From the NCBI GenBank assembly GCA_023475715.1, contig JAMCVO010000041.1, positions 1 through 8,049 on the forward strand: a DNA stretch of 8,049 nucleotides. Direction: 5' to 3'. Of this stretch, positions 5,894 through 8,049 are shown one piece after another (the stretch's first letter is position 1; each line of letters opens with the position of its first letter). Under the pieces are notes generated by a model. That model was not told where the DNA came from, did not search any database, and was given only the letters and a program-made list of their open reading frames with translations. The stretch is from Actinomycetota bacterium (GTDB lineage Bacteria; Actinomycetota; Humimicrobiia; Humimicrobiales; Humimicrobiaceae). Position numbers and translations under genes: made by a program.

Positions 5894-6718
5894 TTAAATC
5901 TCTCCTCCCAACTGTGCTAAACAATCTTCGTATTGTTCAGGATTTATTTTTCCACTGTGCCACTCCCATTTTCCTTCCATAAAAGATATCCCGCAGCCTT
6001 TAACTGTTTTGGCAATTATTACAGAGGGTTTTCCTTTTGATTTTTTTGCCTCACTTATGGCGCCAAGAAGCGACTCTATGTCATGACCATTTGCAAAGTA
6101 TACATTCCAGCCAAAGCCTGAAAACTTCTTGTCAAGAGGATCAAGTGGCATGACATCTTCCGTTGAACCATCAATTTGCAGGCAGTTTCTATCCACAATG
6201 GCCAGAATATTATCAAGACAGTATTTTGAGGCAGTCATAGCAGCTTCCCATACTTGTCCGCTGTCCAGTTCACCATCACCTAAGACTATATAAACGCTAT
6301 TTGTCTTTTTCTGTTGTTTTAGTGAAATTGCCATTCCACAGGCAATGGAGAGTCCCTGACCCAGAGCACCGGTGGAAGCCTCTATGCCCTTGATTTTTAA
6401 CCTGTCTACGTGTTTGGGGAAATTTGATAGGGGTTTATCTAAACTATCCAGCCCTGTTAGTGGAAAATAACCTCTTTGCGCTAGTGTTACATATAGCGCC
6501 GGACCGCCATGACCCTTTGAGAGAATGAACCGATCTCGTAAATCATCATCTGGATTTTTAGGGTCTATTTTCATAACAGCAAAGTACAGCACAGTCAGTA
6601 TTTCAATAATTGACAGGCTGCCACCAAAATGACCTCCACCGGCATTTGCTATTGCCTTAAATGTGTTTAATCTTATATCTTTTGCAATATCTTTTAACTT
6701 CAAAATCTTTTGATCCAA
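5894..6718 (-). CDS. Split transketolase, N-terminal (thiamine diphosphate-binding) subunit (first pair)
   Basis: A 274-residue PP-domain subunit with a canonical set of motifs: GGGHFGGSLS (27-36), DRFILSKGHGGPALY (62-76), FPKHVDR (100-106), EASTGALGQGLS (113-124), GDGE (147-150), IVDRNCLQIDG (174-184) and KGCGISFME (240-248) followed by W253-H254. It binds Mg-thiamine diphosphate and forms the transketolase with the C subunit encoded next. The start is an unusual TTG (6716-6718). AGGAGA, seven bases upstream and overlapping the stop of the IolN-like gene, supports it, and the protein starts in register with the other N subunit. The gap to that gene is only 9 bases, tying transketolase production to ring opening. 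Split transketolases of this kind occur in archaea, in many anaerobes and in the sulfoquinovose transketolase pathway (SqwGH). No adjacent sulfosugar genes are visible here. Confidence 0.88.
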   Translation of the reverse strand: MDQKILKLKDIAKDIRLNTFKAIANAGGGHFGGSLSIIEILTVLYFAVMKIDPKNPDDDLRDRFILSKGHGGPALYVTLAQRGYFPLTGLDSLDKPLSNFPKHVDRLKIKGIEASTGALGQGLSIACGMAISLKQQKKTNSVYIVLGDGELDSGQVWEAAMTASKYCLDNILAIVDRNCLQIDGSTEDVMPLDPLDKKFSGFGWNVYFANGHDIESLLGAISEAKKSKGKPSVIIAKTVKGCGISFMEGKWEWHSGKINPEQYEDCLAQLGGEI

Positions 6719-6730
6719 TGGTCTCTCCTA
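6719..6730 (-). promoter_or_regulatory. Ribosome binding site deciding a TTG start
   Basis: Read on the minus strand, TTTTAGGAGAGACCA precedes TTG. The AGGAGA overlaps the TAG stop of the upstream gene and lies at normal spacing before TTG at 6716-6718. No ATG lies at comparable distance in this frame, so TTG is the likely start. Confidence 0.6.
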
Positions 6731-7822
6731 AAAGCCTATCCTATTTATTCCATAAACTGATTTCCAACCTTTACTTAGTGGCTCTTTTAGATACGGTTCT
6801 ATCTCTTTATTTGTCCTCAGCGTTGTTTTCCCTACTGGTGGAACCGTACCGGCAGGTAGAGCATCGAGTATCTCATCATTTACAAGAGTTAGGTATTTAA
6901 GTGTCGCTACAACAGGTCTTTTGGCCTTTTGAGCTGTAGCTTTCTTAGCATGGCCCACTACACCTTGAGGAGTAATGGCAAGCTCAAGCCCAACATGGCC
7001 CTCACATTCTGACCATTTTGAAGGTCTTGAGTGAGCATCAGTAGCACTGTCCATGTGACCTCCCGGAATATAAAATTCCGGTTCTGTATTGTATGCATAC
7101 TTCATATCAACTAAATTCGAAAAAAGAAGCAGCCCTACTGACGTTTCTGCCTCATCTGCATGACAGAAGGGTGTATCAAACTCACCCCCCCTATCTTTTG
7201 TCCTGAAAAATTCCCTGACTGATCTGTGCCAGTCAATAACTCTGTAAATTCCCGGCAATTGATATTTTTTCATGAAGTCCTGAATGGTAGATTCCAGCAT
7301 CCAGAGTTGTCCATGGTTATTAATTATGATTTGTTTTCTAAATCCATCATTCCACAACCCAAGCATTACATCATGCAAAAATGCCTTGGCATTATCTTCC
7401 TGAACTATAACTGTTCCTGGAAGTCCCATATGATGATAAGGATGGGAACCATAAAGCAGTGGTGGCAGCGCTATATTTATCGGTACTCCTCTCTTTGCAG
7501 TAAATCTTCTTACTCCTTCAAGTATCTGGGTTACAAAAAGGGTATCCATTGCACTTACAGTATGCTGGCCATGAAGCTCTGTACATCCTACCGGGATAAA
7601 TACAATATCGTTCTTTTTTCTAATCTCAGGGATTTTATGCCTTATTGTAGTTTGAAGGTATGTGCCTTCTTTGAACCATTGCGGTTGTGTAGGAATTTCA
7701 TAATCAGCTAAAATCTTGTCAATTTGGCTATCAGTTGATTCCCATACCTCTTTTTTTAATCTTCCCACACTGTTGTCTTCAAATACAAGATCCGGGATGT
7801 TAGTTTTCAGTAATTTATTCAT
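6728..7822 (-). CDS. iolN: Creatininase-family hydrolase, probable 3-dehydro-scyllo-inosose hydrolase
   Basis: A 364-residue creatininase-superfamily metal hydrolase. Metal-site motifs are FIPVGCTELHGQHTVSAMD (75-93, with E82, H84 and D93 as ligands), IIINNHGQ (165-172, H170) and FCHADEAETS (219-228, H221 and E226). Substrate-side segments include PPLLYGSHPYHHMGLPGT (120-137). Typical creatininases are about 240-260 residues. This protein has about 70 extra N-terminal residues and a C-terminal extension of about 65, a shape I associate with IolN of Thermotoga maritima, which opens the ring of 3-dehydro-scyllo-inosose to a 5-dehydro-hexonate. The upstream gene ends as a zinc-type alcohol dehydrogenase, as IolM does beside IolN, which strengthens the call. 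No signal peptide is visible. TGGAG at 7828-7832 supports the ATG at 7822. The alternative is a creatininase-family enzyme acting on another cyclic sugar derivative or amide. Superfamily is near certain; the specific name is inferred. Confidence 0.62.
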   Translation of the reverse strand: MNKLLKTNIPDLVFEDNSVGRLKKEVWESTDSQIDKILADYEIPTQPQWFKEGTYLQTTIRHKIPEIRKKNDIVFIPVGCTELHGQHTVSAMDTLFVTQILEGVRRFTAKRGVPINIALPPLLYGSHPYHHMGLPGTVIVQEDNAKAFLHDVMLGLWNDGFRKQIIINNHGQLWMLESTIQDFMKKYQLPGIYRVIDWHRSVREFFRTKDRGGEFDTPFCHADEAETSVGLLLFSNLVDMKYAYNTEPEFYIPGGHMDSATDAHSRPSKWSECEGHVGLELAITPQGVVGHAKKATAQKAKRPVVATLKYLTLVNDEILDALPAGTVPPVGKTTLRTNKEIEPYLKEPLSKGWKSVYGINRIGF

Positions 7823-7871
7823 AAGTACTCCATTCTGTATCTATTTTTATAAAAAAATAATAGACTAAAAT

Positions 7872-8049
7872 TTATTTAGGCATTTTTGATTTATCTGTAT
7901 ATATTAGTACCTTTCCAGCAGTAGCTTTAAGTCCCAAATTAAATGCCTCAATGGCATCATCAATTGAAAATCTGTGTGTAACTATTTTTGTTGGATCTAT
8001 TAGATTTTTAGAGAGGAAAGGTACTAATATATACAGATAAATCAAAAAT
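7872..8049 (-). CDS. Zinc-dependent medium-chain alcohol dehydrogenase, C-terminal fragment (IolM-like)
   Basis: The last 45-48 codons of a medium-chain dehydrogenase end with TAA at 7872-7874. LIDPTKIVTHRF followed by SIDDAIEAFNLG and KVLIY is the standard C-terminal sequence of the zinc alcohol/sorbitol dehydrogenase family (…ITHRFpLedaieAFe…KVvi). These enzymes oxidise a sugar or cyclitol hydroxyl with NAD(P). Catalytic zinc residues and the Rossmann domain lie outside the window. Next to an IolN-like gene, the best guess is scyllo-inosose 3-dehydrogenase (IolM). The frame remains open to base 8049, but 8015-8049 is an inverted copy of this same gene's end, and its translation (LIYLYILVP) does not resemble the family. 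Only 7872-8014 should be treated as genuine. The gap to the iolN-like gene is 49 bases. Confidence 0.7.
   Translation of the reverse strand, partial: FLIYLYILVPFLSKNLIDPTKIVTHRFSIDDAIEAFNLGLKATAGKVLIYTDKSKMPK
7882..8049. repeat. 35-bp perfect inverted repeat at the window end (probable fold-back artefact)
   Basis: Bases 7882-7916 and 8015-8049 are exact inverse complements over 35 positions, separated by 98 bases, with the outer arm ending precisely at the last base. The inner arm is ordinary coding sequence for the dehydrogenase C-terminus. The outer arm interrupts the family-like protein sequence at about 8014. A repeat inside a conserved coding gene that ends exactly at the sequence end is typical of a chimeric read or amplification fold-back and unlike a terminator or mobile-element end. 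Confidence 0.85.

Noticed and set aside
7226..7711. Long plus-strand open frame of 161 codons opposite the IolN-like gene
   Set aside because: The minus-strand frame carries the creatininase motifs; this frame is a shadow with no recognisable domain and no ribosome binding site.

Overview
This is an AT-rich bacterial window (start codons ATG, GTG and TTG, Shine-Dalgarno sites, TAA/TAG/TGA all used as stops) that looks like a contig or contig end from an anaerobic, low-GC lineage. Gene content (IolN/IolM-like inositol enzymes as in Thermotogota, split transketolases, HicBA, a TOTE-type primase) would suit Thermotogota, Atribacterota or Firmicutes-like bacteria. The window itself cannot settle the taxonomy.

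Layout. The left third (1-2500) is accessory in character. It holds the N-terminal third or less of a TOTE-type archaeo-eukaryotic primase (minus strand, runs off base 1), a CxxCxxCC cluster (YkgJ-family) protein (minus), a divergent hicB-hicA toxin-antitoxin pair (plus, antitoxin first, ATGA overlap) and a hypothetical gene whose third codon is an amber stop. The gaps are very AT-rich and contain two striking palindromes: a 24-bp near-perfect one at 1377-1400 and a 16-bp perfect one at 2607-2622.

The right two thirds (2755-8049) is one minus-strand catabolic operon, read from right to left: the C-terminus of a zinc-dependent medium-chain dehydrogenase, a 364-aa creatininase-family protein resembling IolN (3-dehydro-scyllo-inosose hydrolase), a split transketolase (N then C subunit), a small cupin, and a second split transketolase (N then C). 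Spacings are 49, 9, 0, 26, 36 and -1 bases, so co-transcription is very likely. The promoter lies beyond the right edge.

Working model. The dehydrogenase (IolM-like) oxidises scyllo-inosose, and the IolN-like hydrolase opens the diketo-inositol ring to a 5-dehydro-hexonate. That product ends in CH2OH-CO-CHOH, formally the arrangement a transketolase uses as a two-carbon donor. The two divergent transketolases, possibly with the cupin as an isomerase, may therefore carry the carbon chain onward in place of the tagaturonate route known in Thermotoga. Family assignments are well supported; the pathway is inference.

The last 35 bases (8015-8049) are an exact inverted copy of 7882-7916. This is best explained as a fold-back assembly or amplification chimera, so the right end should not be trusted as genomic sequence.
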